Notes: a model not told the origin generated them from the letters alone. A DNA stretch of 64,000 nt from Archegozetes longisetosus (GCA_018873245.2 JAEMBT020000008.1:2528001-2592000), one strand, 5' to 3'. Numbered from the stretch's first letter, positions 13,777-25,866 are shown. Numbers and translations are program-made.

Positions 13777-13910
13777 CTAATTCCACGAAATTCAGATAAT
13801 TGGCATCAAAATTGTAAAATTTAAGGATTTGGACAATAATTGAACGAAAGTAATAAAATAATGGTTAGTTAGAACGCATAGATGGAAGATTACCTGCAGT
13901 AAGAAGTGTG

Positions 13911-14023
13911 TCATTTTGAATTCACTTCTCTTTTCAATTTGTCAAATAAATTGGCTTTAATATTAGAGTTCAGTTTGATTTCGTTAGGCGTTAAATAGTT
14001 TTTGATTGAATTTAAGTCCATTT
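13911..14023 (-). CDS. second exon of the secreted-peptide gene
   Basis: Two in-frame acceptors (aaag and aaagtag) sit at its start, and both take the one-nucleotide overhang left by the 14109-14199 exon. It encodes a short polar, helix-prone stretch beginning MDLNSIKNYLTPNEIKLNSN and ending in FDKLKREVNSK before a TGA. Read through, it completes a protein of about 68 residues. Alternatively a donor at GAA before gtgaat (exon end 13926) leads on to the candidate exon at 13.7 kb. The same segment is recognisable in the dead copy at 12.2-12.3 kb, and conservation of protein-like sequence between the two supports real coding. Confidence 0.5.
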
Positions 14024-14108
14024 CTACTTTGATTGAATTAAAAACTGGATAAATATTTAATTTGTTATATTATTTGTTGGATAGAGACATGTTTGAACAA
14101 ATACATAC

Positions 14109-14199
14109 CTTGATTATTGAGCAAAACTTGAGCAAATATCAAATGGATATTAGAAACGATAATAAAAATTGGATATGAAAAACAAATAGATTTGTTCAT
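14109..14199 (-). CDS. first exon of a small secreted protein (signal peptide)
   Basis: An AAAATG start opens 30 codons that look like a signal peptide: a short polar N-terminus (MNKSICF), a hydrophobic core (IFIIVSNIHLIF) and a likely cleavage after the FAQ segment. A strong donor (CAAG before gtatgt) ends it in phase 1, the phase required by the next exon. A TTTATAAT box lies about 40 bp upstream on the - strand. The mature part carries no cysteines in the first two exons, unlike its neighbours at 15.3 and 16.3 kb. I recognise no family. Export through the secretory pathway is inferred from the N-terminus only. Confidence 0.55.
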
Positions 14200-15261
14200 T
14201 TTGTTAATTAAGTCCATAAAACAAACTTCAGATTATAAAGGGTGAGATATGACTGTGGAGTAAAACATGATAGAAACTCACACAAACGTTTTAACGTTTC
14301 AACTTAATTCCGGGTCAAGGATTAAGTCCTCAATAAAGTGTGAAAAAGTGTTTAACTTGTTTTTGTTGGATTGATGTTAGAATAAATTTGACTCTTATTC
14401 TTTAAGTAGTTCATTAAGTGTTAACAAACAGAAGTACCAGATTTATATTTTTTTGATAAATTATCTTGATAAATAATCATTTTGAGCTATGATTTTCACT
14501 TTCGATCCTGTAATATATTTGTTGAACAAAGTAATAAAAAACACTCGAAAATCAATATATAGTGAGATATTATGGTATTGAATGAATAGACACAATATAG
14601 TGATAAAAAGTAATCATTTCTATACTGATAAGTATTAAGACTTAAGAGAAGTGTAGTGTATTATGTTAGCAAGTAATCAAACTAAAAGGTCATATAGTAT
14701 TGAAGTATAGAAATAATGTTAGTTCAACTTGTTTTATTACTCTTATCAGCTCACACTAATTAGTTATCAAATCATTTCTATAACTACTTTTATACTGTTG
14801 TACTTCAATCATAAAAGTTTCTCTACTAATTTGATTATCTGCTATTTATTGCTGTTATGAAGATTTACTGTTTTGTTTATATACCCCATTTCTATCTTCC
14901 AATTACTCTATTCATCTAACTAACTTATTGAGAACTTAATAAGATTAAACATTTTTCTTATCTTATTTTTCTTTTATAACACTAAATATGATTTCTTTAA
15001 TTACAAACACTGTCAATTTATCCTTTCGATAAATTATATTTTCAATTATCACCAGTCAATTTGTAATACTAGTGCAATACGTGACCATTTGATTAGACTT
15101 TTCCTTAAATTTGATAGGATTAATATTTAAAAATGATCTATCCCTTTTTTATTGAAAGACAACTGCAACATTAAATAGTTTTTCCTAAAACACAATATTT
15201 GATTAGTAAAATTACTAACAAAAAATGTGGACCAAATTAATAAAAACCTGGAAATACTTAC

Positions 15262-15400
15262 AGCTACTGTAATTAGAACCGAGCTGTGGGTAATCTGGAA
15301 CTGGTCGACATGTTTCTAACAAATGTTTGCACGAGTAAGCATTCTTCAATAAAATAATCAATAGAAGCTTAATATGAAGTGTTAGCAGATTCTTAGTCAT
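15262..15400 (-). CDS. first exon of a second small secreted, cysteine-containing protein
   Basis: ATG at 15400 begins a signal peptide (MTKNLLTLHIKLLLIILL, cleavage probably after NAYS). The mature part then starts with Cys, a second Cys six residues later, and a proline/tyrosine-rich stretch (RPVPDYPQLGSNYSS). A consensus donor, AGCT before gtaagtatt, ends the exon in phase 1, the same layout (signal peptide, then a phase-1 intron) as the gene at 14.2 kb. The next exon was not found with confidence. Protein-like fragments on the - strand around 15.0-15.1 kb are possible. It is likely an extracellular peptide of unknown role. Confidence 0.5.
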
Positions 15401-16109
15401 ACATCCTGTAGTTCTTGAATCTATTTTTCAGAAATGAGCAAATATTCAGCTTTTTCTCAGACTTATTGATTGATTGAAATCTTATACAGTGTAATATAGA
15501 GTATAGAATGCATTTAACAGTTTCTTAACAAAATATTTTGACAGAAGAAGTCCTTGGGGTCTGTAAGAGAACAAAGATATTTGAGTTGAGTATAAGAAGA
15601 TATTTGAGTTGTTTAGAAGAGAAATTTATGTTTTAGTAAATTGAATTTTTGTGGAAAGGAAGCATAAAGTGAGATGTTTTTACGTATGGATCTTTCTTAT
15701 TGGATGGATCAATATTTAACTCGTAACGCATCACTGCTTCATTATCAGCTAATTTCTTCTTTGATTCCCTAGACCTAAAATCAACTAAACTTATTACCAG
15801 ATCAGAGAGCTATCCTAAATTTGATATCACCCTTAGAAATCTATATTATGCCATCGATTCTGTTATTTGATCGCCATATCTTATAAAGCTTTCATTACTA
15901 ATTGACTGCAAAAAGTTTTAAACTTTAATTAGAATAATTGTAAGTGATTATATAAATAACTTTGTAAATATGCACATTTAAATTATACCTAACATTTTAT
16001 TCGTCATTATTTCAAAGCAAATTAAGTTAAAAAGTTATCAGTTTAGTTACATTTACAATAATAGACTATAGATTTTAGGTTTTTTCAAATATAATTATTA
16101 TTTTTGTGG

Positions 16110-16420
16110 CTAACAAATTAGCTCTTGTCCTTCTTTGAGATCCATTTGAGATTCTGCTGATAGTTTGACTGATGGTTCTGGTTCTGATTCTGGTGGTGGT
16201 TGAGGAGCAAGACGTCGAGAGACTTGACATGTCCTTGAATTAGTAGAATCTGGCATACATACAATTCTATTACTTTTGACAAAATCACAACAGGGATATG
16301 TGGAATTGCATTCCTGGTCAATAGGAAAACAAAAGGCATATTTGGTGGTTGTCGAACACTTAACTGACACATCGATGAAACTACTAATAATAATAAAATT
16401 AACTTTCTCAATATGAACAT
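16110..16420 (-). CDS. knottin-like cysteine-rich secreted peptide gene, frame broken
   Basis: ATG at 16420, 57 nt downstream of a TATA/TCAG promoter, opens a clear signal peptide (MFILRKLILLLLVVSS). The cysteine-rich body lies in a different frame on the same strand, down to the TAG at 16110. It contains the spacing C-x6-C-x5-CC-x9-C-x9-C, the disulfide pattern of inhibitor cystine knots, preceded by one extra Cys, and followed by a Pro/Glu-rich tail (APQPPPESEPEPSVKL) and a terminal Cys. The body frame has no ATG of its own. Possible readings: a one-base deletion in or near the TTA repeat of the signal region (pseudogene or sequence error), or a body exon with acceptor GTGTCAG near 16365, whose signal exon lies further upstream. 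Such peptides in arthropods can be venom, salivary or defence peptides. Which one applies here cannot be told. Confidence 0.5.
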
Positions 16421-16469
16421 TTTCTGTTTTGGTTGTTTTGATGGACAAAAGTTCTTATATCAATTTGAC

Positions 16470-16503
16470 TAATGCTGAGTTCCTCAAAAGTTTTTATATA
16501 TAA
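16470..16503 (-). promoter_or_regulatory. core promoter (TATA box plus initiator)
   Basis: Read on the - strand, TATATATAAAAAC is followed about 25-30 bp later by CTCAGCATT, an arthropod-like initiator. The first ATG downstream is at 16420, giving a 5' UTR of roughly 57 nt. This supports the signal-peptide ATG as the true start of the cysteine-rich gene. Confidence 0.55.
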
Positions 16504-17862
16504 TAAGATATAAAAACAATGCGGAAGTAGAACAACTCCTACTATCAACTGGCCATTCATTGAGCTGACCGATCAATAAGGAAATAAGTTGATAAATAAG
16601 CTCTTAGTTTATTTGTAAAGATTATTGTTCGCTAAATACTTATGATTTAGCGGAAGAGCTATTATAGTATAGCGTTATATAGAGAAAGATGGAGAACAAA
16701 AGTTGAATTTAGCTTTTATTCTAAAAACAATATTTTCCTTTTTATTCCGTAAAATTAAACTTTTTCAATGGCTTTGTCTTGTATGAACTGAATTTGTTTT
16801 TTAAATTTGATTTTTTTAAAAGATAAAAATAATACCTAATGCTAAGAATAGTGCAAAACTGTTTTCTATGCCATCTCAACCTTATTGCTAGAACTTGCGA
16901 TTTATTGCATTCACGTTGCTTTGATTTGGATTCCGCTTTTACTTCTAATCTAATATATAAGACCTTTTCTTCTTCTCTACGCCAGCTTTTGCTCTAAAAA
17001 CTAAGAACATAGAAATCATATACATAAACAAACTAAAGTATTTGCTACTTGTCTTACATACGATTATTAGGACATTTTTCAGGATTAAATTCTCTATTCA
17101 TTACGTCTTAAGTTCTCGTAGAGATCAGTATTAAAATTCCTTTTATTCTGCTTTCACTAGTAATGCAAATCTAAGTGCAATTCCTTATGCGCACCACTTC
17201 TGAATATTATGCAAATTATCAAATGATATCTGCATTATTTGCAGAGCATCTCAAATCTAATTTTCGAAAGTCCTCAATGATTAGTATTGAGTTTAGCTCT
17301 GATATAAGAATTTGTCGTAATTTGTTCAATAACTGAATGAAATGACGCCTATACTGTCTTACCCAAAAATAGATCACATATTGCTTTAGTTCGATCTTAT
17401 AAAATGAACAAAAATTTAATTTATCTCAATTCTAACAAATACTTCCTAACTTTTACAAACTTTTTAAATTGAATAAAATATATTACTTTATGGTATATTT
17501 TGTCGAACTGAAGAGGAAAACTCTTAAAATTTCAATATTCATATTTAATTAATTGATCACAAGATATATATCGATTTGAAGCTTAGTTAATATCTGTTCA
17601 CATTAGGTGCAATGAGTACCGTCAAATAAGCCCATATTTGTATTAAGAAGAAAAAGGAGAGAAAAAGGAAAGAAAAAAATTGATTTATTTTAGTTCGGAT
17701 AGAACATGTTCACTGGTTCTGGTCTTTAGATGTTGTCCTACTTTTGCTACGCAATTTAACGCAATCTCTTCAAACAACAATCTGGACATTTATTTACGCA
17801 ATACCTCCAATATATTCGCAATACCTCTTCATTTTCTACTTATTTCTCATCTCATTTTTAAC

Positions 17863-18010
17863 ACAAATATATGCCATTTCAATACAAACACACGTGATTT
17901 TAATGCAAATACATGTGATTTTAAATACAAATACACGCGATCTTAATACAAATACGCGTGGTTTTAGCACCAACACACGTGATCTTAATATAAACAAACG
18001 TGATTTTAAT
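17863..18010. repeat. 21-bp minisatellite, seven units
   Basis: Seven units of 21 bp (the third is 22 bp) follow the pattern acaaayacacgtgattttaa with substitutions. Most units centre on a palindromic core: CACGTG, CATGTG, CACGCG or ACGCGT. In two frames the array reads as a heptapeptide repeat of NTNTRDL type, but the 22-bp unit breaks the frame, so coding use is unlikely. Confidence 0.9.
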
Positions 18011-18954
18011 CTAATTTAAACAGAAATATTATGTACTCTCATCAACAGTTGATTAAGTTTTTATTTGCATTTCAAGAGTCTAAGCATTTGGGAAATTTTG
18101 AAAACCCTATTAACAACTTGAAAAGGACTCGATCGCTAATCTCCAAGTTTGACAACTAATGTACTGGAAATTTGAAAATAACCATTTTCCAGTTGATTAT
18201 TGGAAGCGATAAAAGGTTATAAAAGTTTTATTTGATATCTGGTGGAGAAAATCAAGAATGAGGAAAGTTGTAGAAAATATTTTTGTTCTTATCTTATTCT
18301 CTGTTGGGCAGCATATAATTCGTTTCTGTTTTTGTTATCTTAAGCTTTGATCCTGACTGAAGGTTTAAGTATTTGTAGAGAAAGTGGTTTAATGCAGGCG
18401 ATTTATAAAGGAGTCCATCAGAATTAAGCGGCTCTTATGTATGGAATAATATTAGGAATCTTGCGAAAATATCTAGAGTTAAATATATTGCACTTTCCTC
18501 TTTCCCAAACAAACATAATTGAAAAAGCAGTTGATTTATAAAAACCAATTTCCAAACTGTAACTAAGCCTTCAAATTACTATACTTTTGATTGCTTTTGC
18601 CTCGAGTTTGATCAGTGATATAAAAAACAAATTTGGTATTTGTAAAGACAAAGAACAAGTTGGCTGTCACTAATGCAAGATGTTATATCTTTAATGTAAC
18701 CATTAGTTATAATTAACTGCTAATGTTGCCTAAAGTCAACTCTATCCATTTCCTTCTTTGTTACTATAAATTTGTTTATCTCAAACTTTTAAAACTGCTT
18801 ACAACACATCTTTTCTTATCGATTTCTTTAGCTCTTCATAAATTATTACTAAGCTTTTTATTTACTCATTGATTCTCAAATATGAAAAGATTGTATTCAT
18901 AAGCAGTTCAATGAAAATGAAAATTGTTGAGTAGATAATGGAGTTCAGGTCCGT

Positions 18955-18985
18955 TCTCTCACTCTCTCTCTCTCTCTCTCTCTCT
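18955..18985. repeat. (CT)n microsatellite
   Basis: CT run of about 14 units on the + strand, with one interruption near its start. Confidence 0.95.
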
Positions 18986-20938
18986 TAATTAAATTTATTC
19001 TCTTTTCATAACTCGAATACGAACTATATCTTTTTCTAAGAGATTTGCTTACTGATTCTGTAAGAAAATTCAATTAACCGGCACCCAAGTACTTTTTTGG
19101 AAGTGTTTCAACTTGTTTCCATAATATATGCATTGGTTATAACGATGCCCCACTTTCTCTCCAATACATCATATTTTCTTGATTTCTATTTGAACTAAAT
19201 TATTTCACCAATAAGTTTATGTATCAATCATTTTATCAACATATTTTGATTTATTACCATCTGATTGAGTCATATTTGTCAGATCGCTTAACCTGTTTAG
19301 AAGATTAAATCAATTGATCAGATTAGGTACTTGTGGGTAAACTCTTGGGTCAACTTTTGGGCCAACTTTTGGCTAAATCTTAGAGTATATTTGTGAAAAA
19401 GTGAGAATTGCGTTCTTAGCTTGAAATAATAAATATTTGATAGCAAATTTTCCATTTTCATAGTGTCAGCAATATCATAGAGCTGATGCAGATATAATGT
19501 ATAAATAAATATTTGATCTATGCACTGTCAACTCAAACATCATCCACTTTTTCATTTTCTACATTTCCTTTCAATAAGACTATGAATAAGAGATTTATTA
19601 TGTTATGAATTCGTTTGGACCAAATTGAGAAGCACAGAACTGAACTTTTAGTAGTAAACAATTTAGTTATGAGAAAATTTTCTAATTTACGTCGAGATAG
19701 TCCAAAGATGTGTCTGCGTTCAATAATAAAGGTGTTGAGAGCCTAACGTATACTTTGATCAATGAGAATAGTATCCAAACATAACATGAAGGTATCTAAA
19801 CATTTCATAATAGAACAAATGATGGAAATATAGAACTGTTGATCTAACCTGAAGTGTAAAGTCCTTTTTGATTACTTTTCATATTGTATTGAGTGGTTAT
19901 TTTTGTCAAAAAACTGTCGGATTTGACGCTATAGTGGATTCAAGAGCTATACTGGATTCGAGTGCAATATAAGTTTAATCCAAACAAAATACTGAGGATA
20001 TTCTATTCGATCAGTTCTCTAGTTATGTGAGTATTGTGTGATCTTATTTTTAATGATACAGTACTAGTTTGGGTCAATGTTGATGTACAGTATTACTGAT
20101 TTTATTGTATTTAAATGATTTTTGCTATTAATGAACCATGAAAATGTGGCATAACGTCTATTAGAGAATCGAACAATAGTTGCATTCTCTGCATTCTCAA
20201 AATGATCACCACTTTCGTGATTAAATCTATACTTTTATACCTTTCTAATGCTTTGGTACTCTAATTGCGTAGATGCATTTGAAGCTTTAACAAAAATTTC
20301 CTTATAATGACTTTATAACTTTCTAAAAAGTTTTTCCACTTTATGCCTTCAATTAGGCATTTTCAAAAAACCTCATTTACCTCCTCAAATATTTCATTTT
20401 TATAAGAATTTAAAAGAAATAGCTTGAGAGAAATTTTCCGTACATAACAAGTGAATAGTTTGAAGAATAAATATTTTCGCTGGCATTCAAATAAGTTGAA
20501 ACTGAATTGACTGGCGAGAGATTTAATTTTCATATTTGATAAAAATATTTCAAATTCATATCGTAATAAAATCTGACATCTATGACAAGTTGATCGTTGT
20601 GATTTTACACTTTCATGAATTATATTCCGCTATGGAAAAGAAATTAAAGGAAGAATAGGAATCTACTGAAGAATATGAATAACATGTAGAGCATGTATCT
20701 TCAACTAAAATATCTGAGTCAGATATTTATTGCAAACAAATGCATCAGACAAACATTTGAAAAGAGCTTAAAGTTTCAAAATGAATAACTTTTCTAATAA
20801 GAAATTTTCTCAATTGTTCACTTTTATGAATTTAATGAGATTTGTTTTGAGAAATGTGCATCTAAGACAGTTCTTCTTTTATGTACCTTCATATGGACAA
20901 CGATTTGTTTTAGACAAAAAACTATTGAAAAAGCTGCT

Positions 20939-20980
20939 CAAAACTTTGTTCAAAAAACTTTGTTCAAAAAACTTTGTTCA
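20939..20980. repeat. 14-bp tandem triplication
   Basis: Three consecutive copies of an AACTTTGTTCAAAA unit. Confidence 0.9.
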
Positions 20981-21435
20981 GTTATAATTAATTTATAGAC
21001 TAAATGAAGGAAACATCAGTCGAATGACTTGTTTTTCACCAGGTTTTCTGTGTCTCAAAGCGTGTTTCCAACAATTAGAAGAGAAGATTTACACATAAAT
21101 AGCTTGAGTGGTTCAACTAATTTACTGTTTCCTAGAAAGCAATTCAATTTTCGCTATTTAATTCTATGCTATTGTTATTCGAGTCAAACGTTAGGCTTGT
21201 TTTATGCAAGATTTAATACTTCTCACTAATTATTAGCTCATATCAGTTTACATCTCAGTCTATTGTTTGCTATTTCGATCTAACAAACAATGTTATAGCA
21301 AACACTTGCTTCACACTATTTGCAATTTATTGATAGGCGTTCCCTAAAGTCAGTCTTAAAAGTTGTACTCTTTTTCTCTCTTTTGCCAATAAATGGTCTT
21401 TTAGATCAATATTATAGCTTAACAATTCACTGTAG

Positions 21436-21438
<3 letters not shown>

Positions 21439-21490
<52 letters not shown>
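21439..21490. repeat. (CT)n microsatellite
   Basis: Uninterrupted CT run of about 26 units on the + strand. Confidence 0.95.
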
Positions 21491-21491
<1 letters not shown>

Positions 21492-22726
21492 AAGTCTAGC
21501 CATAATTCGCTAATCCTTTTCACTGATCATATGAAAAGAAGTTTTTCACAACAAATATAAAGGCATTTGATTGACTTTTGCTATCAATACTATATGGTTG
21601 AAGAAATATGAAAACAAAAATTGAAGTTTTATTTTTGTTGAAAATCTGTTTTTTCAACTGTTATCGCTAATTGACGGCTATAACTAAACTATTTCTATCC
21701 TCAAACCAATTATTTTCCTTCTTTTAATACTTTGATAGTTGTCTTATTCAGCTTGAATGTTCAACTACTCTCAATATTGTTCAACACAATCATTATAAAC
21801 ATTTTAATCCTCAAAACTGTGTCAGCACTCCAGAAAATTGAAGAGATTTTGGTCTAAAAATGTGTTTAGTATTCCCTCGAACAGACTGTTATATTGAATA
21901 AAAGACTAATTAGTTTCAATACATTGCATGTCGAGTGGCTTCTAAAGAGACCAAAAGTACTCTTGTATAAAGTGAATGATAAAATTGTTGTCTTCTTTTA
22001 TTCCATAGTTTCTAACTTTCAAGTCTTTTATTACAAATTTCAATAATTGCCAGACATTTACCTAAATTTCTATCATTTGTTCTCTGATCGTATCCTAACG
22101 ATTCTCTCAAATTATAGCAATACTTTTACTTGTCTTATAACTAAATTATTTCGATTTGTCTCGATAATAGTTAGCGCACAAATTCATTCAAGTGTTTGAA
22201 CAAATTTTCCACTTTAATAGACAAAGACTAAGTACGATAAATTTGTTTTGTTTGATAAAAAATATTTGAGTTTTTCAACTGAGATTCCAAACTTTTGTTG
22301 ATTAAATTTGAATTTAAAATAATCGGAAATTGTTCCAAATCAAACAGAATACAGATCAATAAAAGTTTTGAGAAATTTACTTATTTTCTTGAGCTTTTGC
22401 ATCGTTGGTTCACTAACTGCCAGAGACACTGACAATCTTTGACTAATTATCAACTTTTGGCAGACAATTCTCTATTGCTTTTTCTTCTCATATTATTTGC
22501 TGTTGTGGTGACTTTTTTGCGCTAATCGAAAATGAAATAAAACAAAGTTTTCAAACAAAAAATACAGACAAAGTGATGCTTACATCTAATTAAGAAGAAA
22601 TAGTGATCAACTGAAAGAAAAGAGCAGCTTCAGGTAAAATAGAGACTGGTGCGGTAGAGACTGAATTTTAGTGCATTTGGTAGGGACTATACTATCTATT
22701 GCTGTATTTGTCAAAGTTGCTTTCAG

Positions 22727-22858
22727 GTACTTTCAGATGGTACAGCTTCAAGTAAGATGCTTTCAACTGAGATTATCTCAGATGTTGGACTTGAAGTTGT
22801 AATACTCTTAGTTGTAGTACTACTACTAATATTCAATATGCATCCAAAAAATCAATGA
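22727..22858 (+). CDS. candidate terminal exon with a membrane segment
   Basis: A T-rich acceptor (gttgctttcag) is followed by 43 in-frame codons ending in TGA. They encode a Ser/Thr-rich stretch (LSDGTASSKMLSTEIISDVG), then a strongly hydrophobic run (VVILLVVVLLLIF) and a short polar tail, NMHPKNQ. This layout suits the end of a single-pass or tail-anchored membrane protein. No partner exon is identified. Upstream + strand sequence at 22.6-22.7 kb stays open in the same frame from 22658. Chance is possible, because hydrophobic runs arise easily from GTA/CTA repeats. Confidence 0.3.
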   Translation, partial: VLSDGTASSKMLSTEIISDVGLEVVILLVVVLLLIFNMHPKNQ

Positions 22859-24371
22859 CGAGCATGTTCTTAGAAAACTTGATAAAATCACTCAGATATT
22901 CAGTCATTCACAGACTTGATCTCAAATCTAAATAACCATCAAGTTTACGTGATTTTTATATTTTCCTTCAATTTCTGGGAAACGTTTGTAATATAGATTT
23001 TCAAAAAGTTTTGAATTTAAGATACAAAAGGAAGCAAATTTAGCCGATGGCCAAAAACATGTTGACTTAAACTTTAGATTTGGTGATAGAAAATTTCTAG
23101 GATAGACTGAACCTGTATCTGAAAAGTTCAATTTGGGTCTATTGCAATTGATATAAACATTTGAATTTTAGTATTGTCTATTTGAGTGAAGACTACCTCA
23201 AGATCTATTAGTTTTGCATTTGAATAAAATAAATATCAGAGTCATCTTCAATACAAGAATAGGGAGTGTCCGCAACATCATATTCTCATCGATATAATTC
23301 ATTCTCTAGTCTATCAATTTTTAAGTATTTGTTTAGTTCATGATGATTAAATTGATTTAATGATGAACCTAGAAGAATAGTGTCTTTTGAGAAGTTGCCA
23401 ACATTTTCAGTATGTCGTCATAATGAGTATCGTTATCATAAACAATATTTATTCGTTTATTTCTCGCTATAGTTTAATCAGTTTTATTCCAAATTATAGT
23501 ATCGACATAGTTCTCCCCACATAATACTAAACACAACAATAGATTTACAATAACTATTAGTTTTATCTATATAGAACATTTCAACAAAAATTTCAACTGT
23601 TTTTAATCAAAATTGAGTTTGTTTAGTATTGAAACCTAGCAATAAATTGAGCAAGGATTATAAGGACAAATATAGAAAAGTCAAATATAGAAAAGTGAAA
23701 TTAATGCAGAAAAGTATATTTAATAAAATTGATTGCTAACTTGAAACCAGGTCAAGTCAGTATAAAGTGTGAGTACAGAAACATTATTTAAGGTAATTTA
23801 GTATTAACTTCAATTGAAATGAATTGTTCATCTTTCATATTATGGTTATGTGATAGCAATAATTCATAGTAGAATGATGCTTTACTTTATAGTAGGAACA
23901 CTTATGAATCACATTAATTTTATTCATGAAGTCCAGTATTGAAAAATATATTACATAACTGCTTTGGTAGACATTGAATGATTATTGTTAAAAGCAATAA
24001 AGCCAAAGTTATACTGACGAGGTTATGTAAAACGGCTACTTATCGCAAACTGTTATTTCTATATTCAAATATTTATTGGAATATCAATAATAAAACCTAT
24101 GTTTTCTTATGTACTCTTCTATTCGTATATTACTTCCAGAACTTACTTCTCTCAATTGACTCACTTTTGTCTGCAGTTATTTGAATCAAGTCGTGAATAA
24201 ATGGTAGATAAATATCACTATACTTCTCATTAATATTTATGACTTTTATAAAGCAAAATATCACTCAAATATCTTCAAAATTAATCTTATGTGTAAAAAT
24301 GATAAAAAATGATCGAACTTTGAATCTGTAAATTAATTATGTATTTTTCTTTTCTTATTCTCAAACTATAG

Positions 24372-24508
24372 ATAATCATCTTTGGACATAAATCACAGCT
24401 AGAATTGAAAATCGTTTTGGTCAAGAGTCAAAAACCTTATAATTTGAACATTTATCATGAGTAGCGATAAAAAAGGAATAAAAATGGAGATTCAGCCCTC
24501 GTCTTCAG
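24372..24508 (+). CDS. likely first coding exon (5' UTR 24372-24456, coding 24457-24508)
   Basis: A textbook T-rich acceptor (tattctcaaactatag) opens the exon, implying an untranslated exon further upstream. After an in-frame TGA at 24445 comes the first ATG at 24457, coding MSSDKKGIKMEIQPSSS, closed by a donor (TTCAG before gtaaat) in phase 1. The hydrophilic Ser/Lys composition matches the large gene at 57.5-64 kb, whose first visible exon needs exactly a one-nucleotide overhang. Joining them is attractive but implies a 33-kb intron. The alternative is a separate gene whose other exons I missed. Confidence 0.45.
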
Positions 24509-25866
24509 GTAAATAAAAACTTTTAGATCAACTATGATATAGATTTTTAAAAATGGACAAAATTAACAGCACGCTTGCGTTACAAAAACAATGACTACGA
24601 CTCTGTTCGATAATAAATTTAATGGTCTTATAATAGCCCTCTAATGGGAGAGATCTCATTATTCTGATGGCCATTTTGGGCTTTTCTGGTCCTTGGCTTT
24701 ATATATTATCTCAATTATTGCTCTTTCCTATCTCTAACATAGCATTAGGTGAAAAGTGTTAAAAATTGAAGATTCTGATTCGCAAAAAGCTTTACGATTA
24801 ATGAGATAAATATTTCATCTAATTAGTTTAGCCTACATTTTCTCCCAGAACTATCAAAATCTGAGTTAAATATATAGTAACTATTTGATTGATAGCATTT
24901 CTTAAGCTAAGTTTGAACTGATTTATTGAGTTATATGAAAATAATTAAAAGTAATTTATTATATTGAATATTTAAACGATATGTTTGCGTTAGTGATAAA
25001 CAGTGCAGAATAATCTATGTTCATACTTGTATGAAATCAGATGGTTTTCGTTCTATTATTCTGCACGAAATATACTTTTCTATCAAAATCCATGAATATT
25101 TTAACAGATTTTATAATCTTCTCTATGGAAATAAATGTGGTAAATGACAAAAAACTCATATATTATGATTCACAGGAATTTTTAATATATTTTGAGACAT
25201 TTTTCATATCCTTTCATTTTGATATAATTATCATATAAATCTTATTTATTGTAATAAATCTGGTTTTCAATAATAAATGATTTTGCACTCAATGATTGTA
25301 AACACTGACTGTTATAATAATAAGAATAGATTCCCTATATTTACAAAATTCTTAAAGTATTCAGAAAAGCTTCAACTTCTCTAAAAATATAACTTTGACT
25401 TCACAGAAAAGCTGCGATTGTTTGCAATTTCAGAATTTTCAACAAATCAACCAAATATACAATGAGAACAATAATCAATGCTTTCATATTTCTCACATGT
25501 TAGCATAAATTGCGAAACGTTAACGAACAGCATTCAAACATATGCTAATGATTAGAAACATTGAACGACAGTTCTTAAGCAATACTCTTCTCTTGAATCA
25601 TAATTCCCCTCAAAAGACGCTTCATTGCAACACAGCTTTTGTTGAGCGAAACAAGTGAAGAAAAAACTTCTCATTGATCAAATACTGTTTTGAATCGTAT
25701 TTCATATATCCAAATGTGATAAACATTTGTAACAAATCATATACTACCGTGTATTCATGATTGATAGGTGATAGAACTTGTTTATAGTGTGAACAGAATT
25801 TACTATAAGTAGATATAACTAAAACACGACATATGTACTGTACAAGCATAAGACTCTAATAAGCCA

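Larger units (their letters stand above)
16520..22650. other. non-coding stretch with tandem repeats
   Basis: No convincing exon was found. It contains a 21-bp minisatellite, two CT microsatellites and a 14-bp triplication. A TATAAAAG box near 18.21 kb is followed by a 30-codon ORF at 18258 starting MRKVVENIFVLILFSVG, which resembles a signal peptide, but no following exon was found. Confidence 0.45.

Noticed and set aside
17680..18019. Two overlapping ORFs with heptapeptide repeats
   Set aside because: The repeat is a DNA minisatellite with a 22-bp unit that breaks the frame, and no signal or splice support is present.
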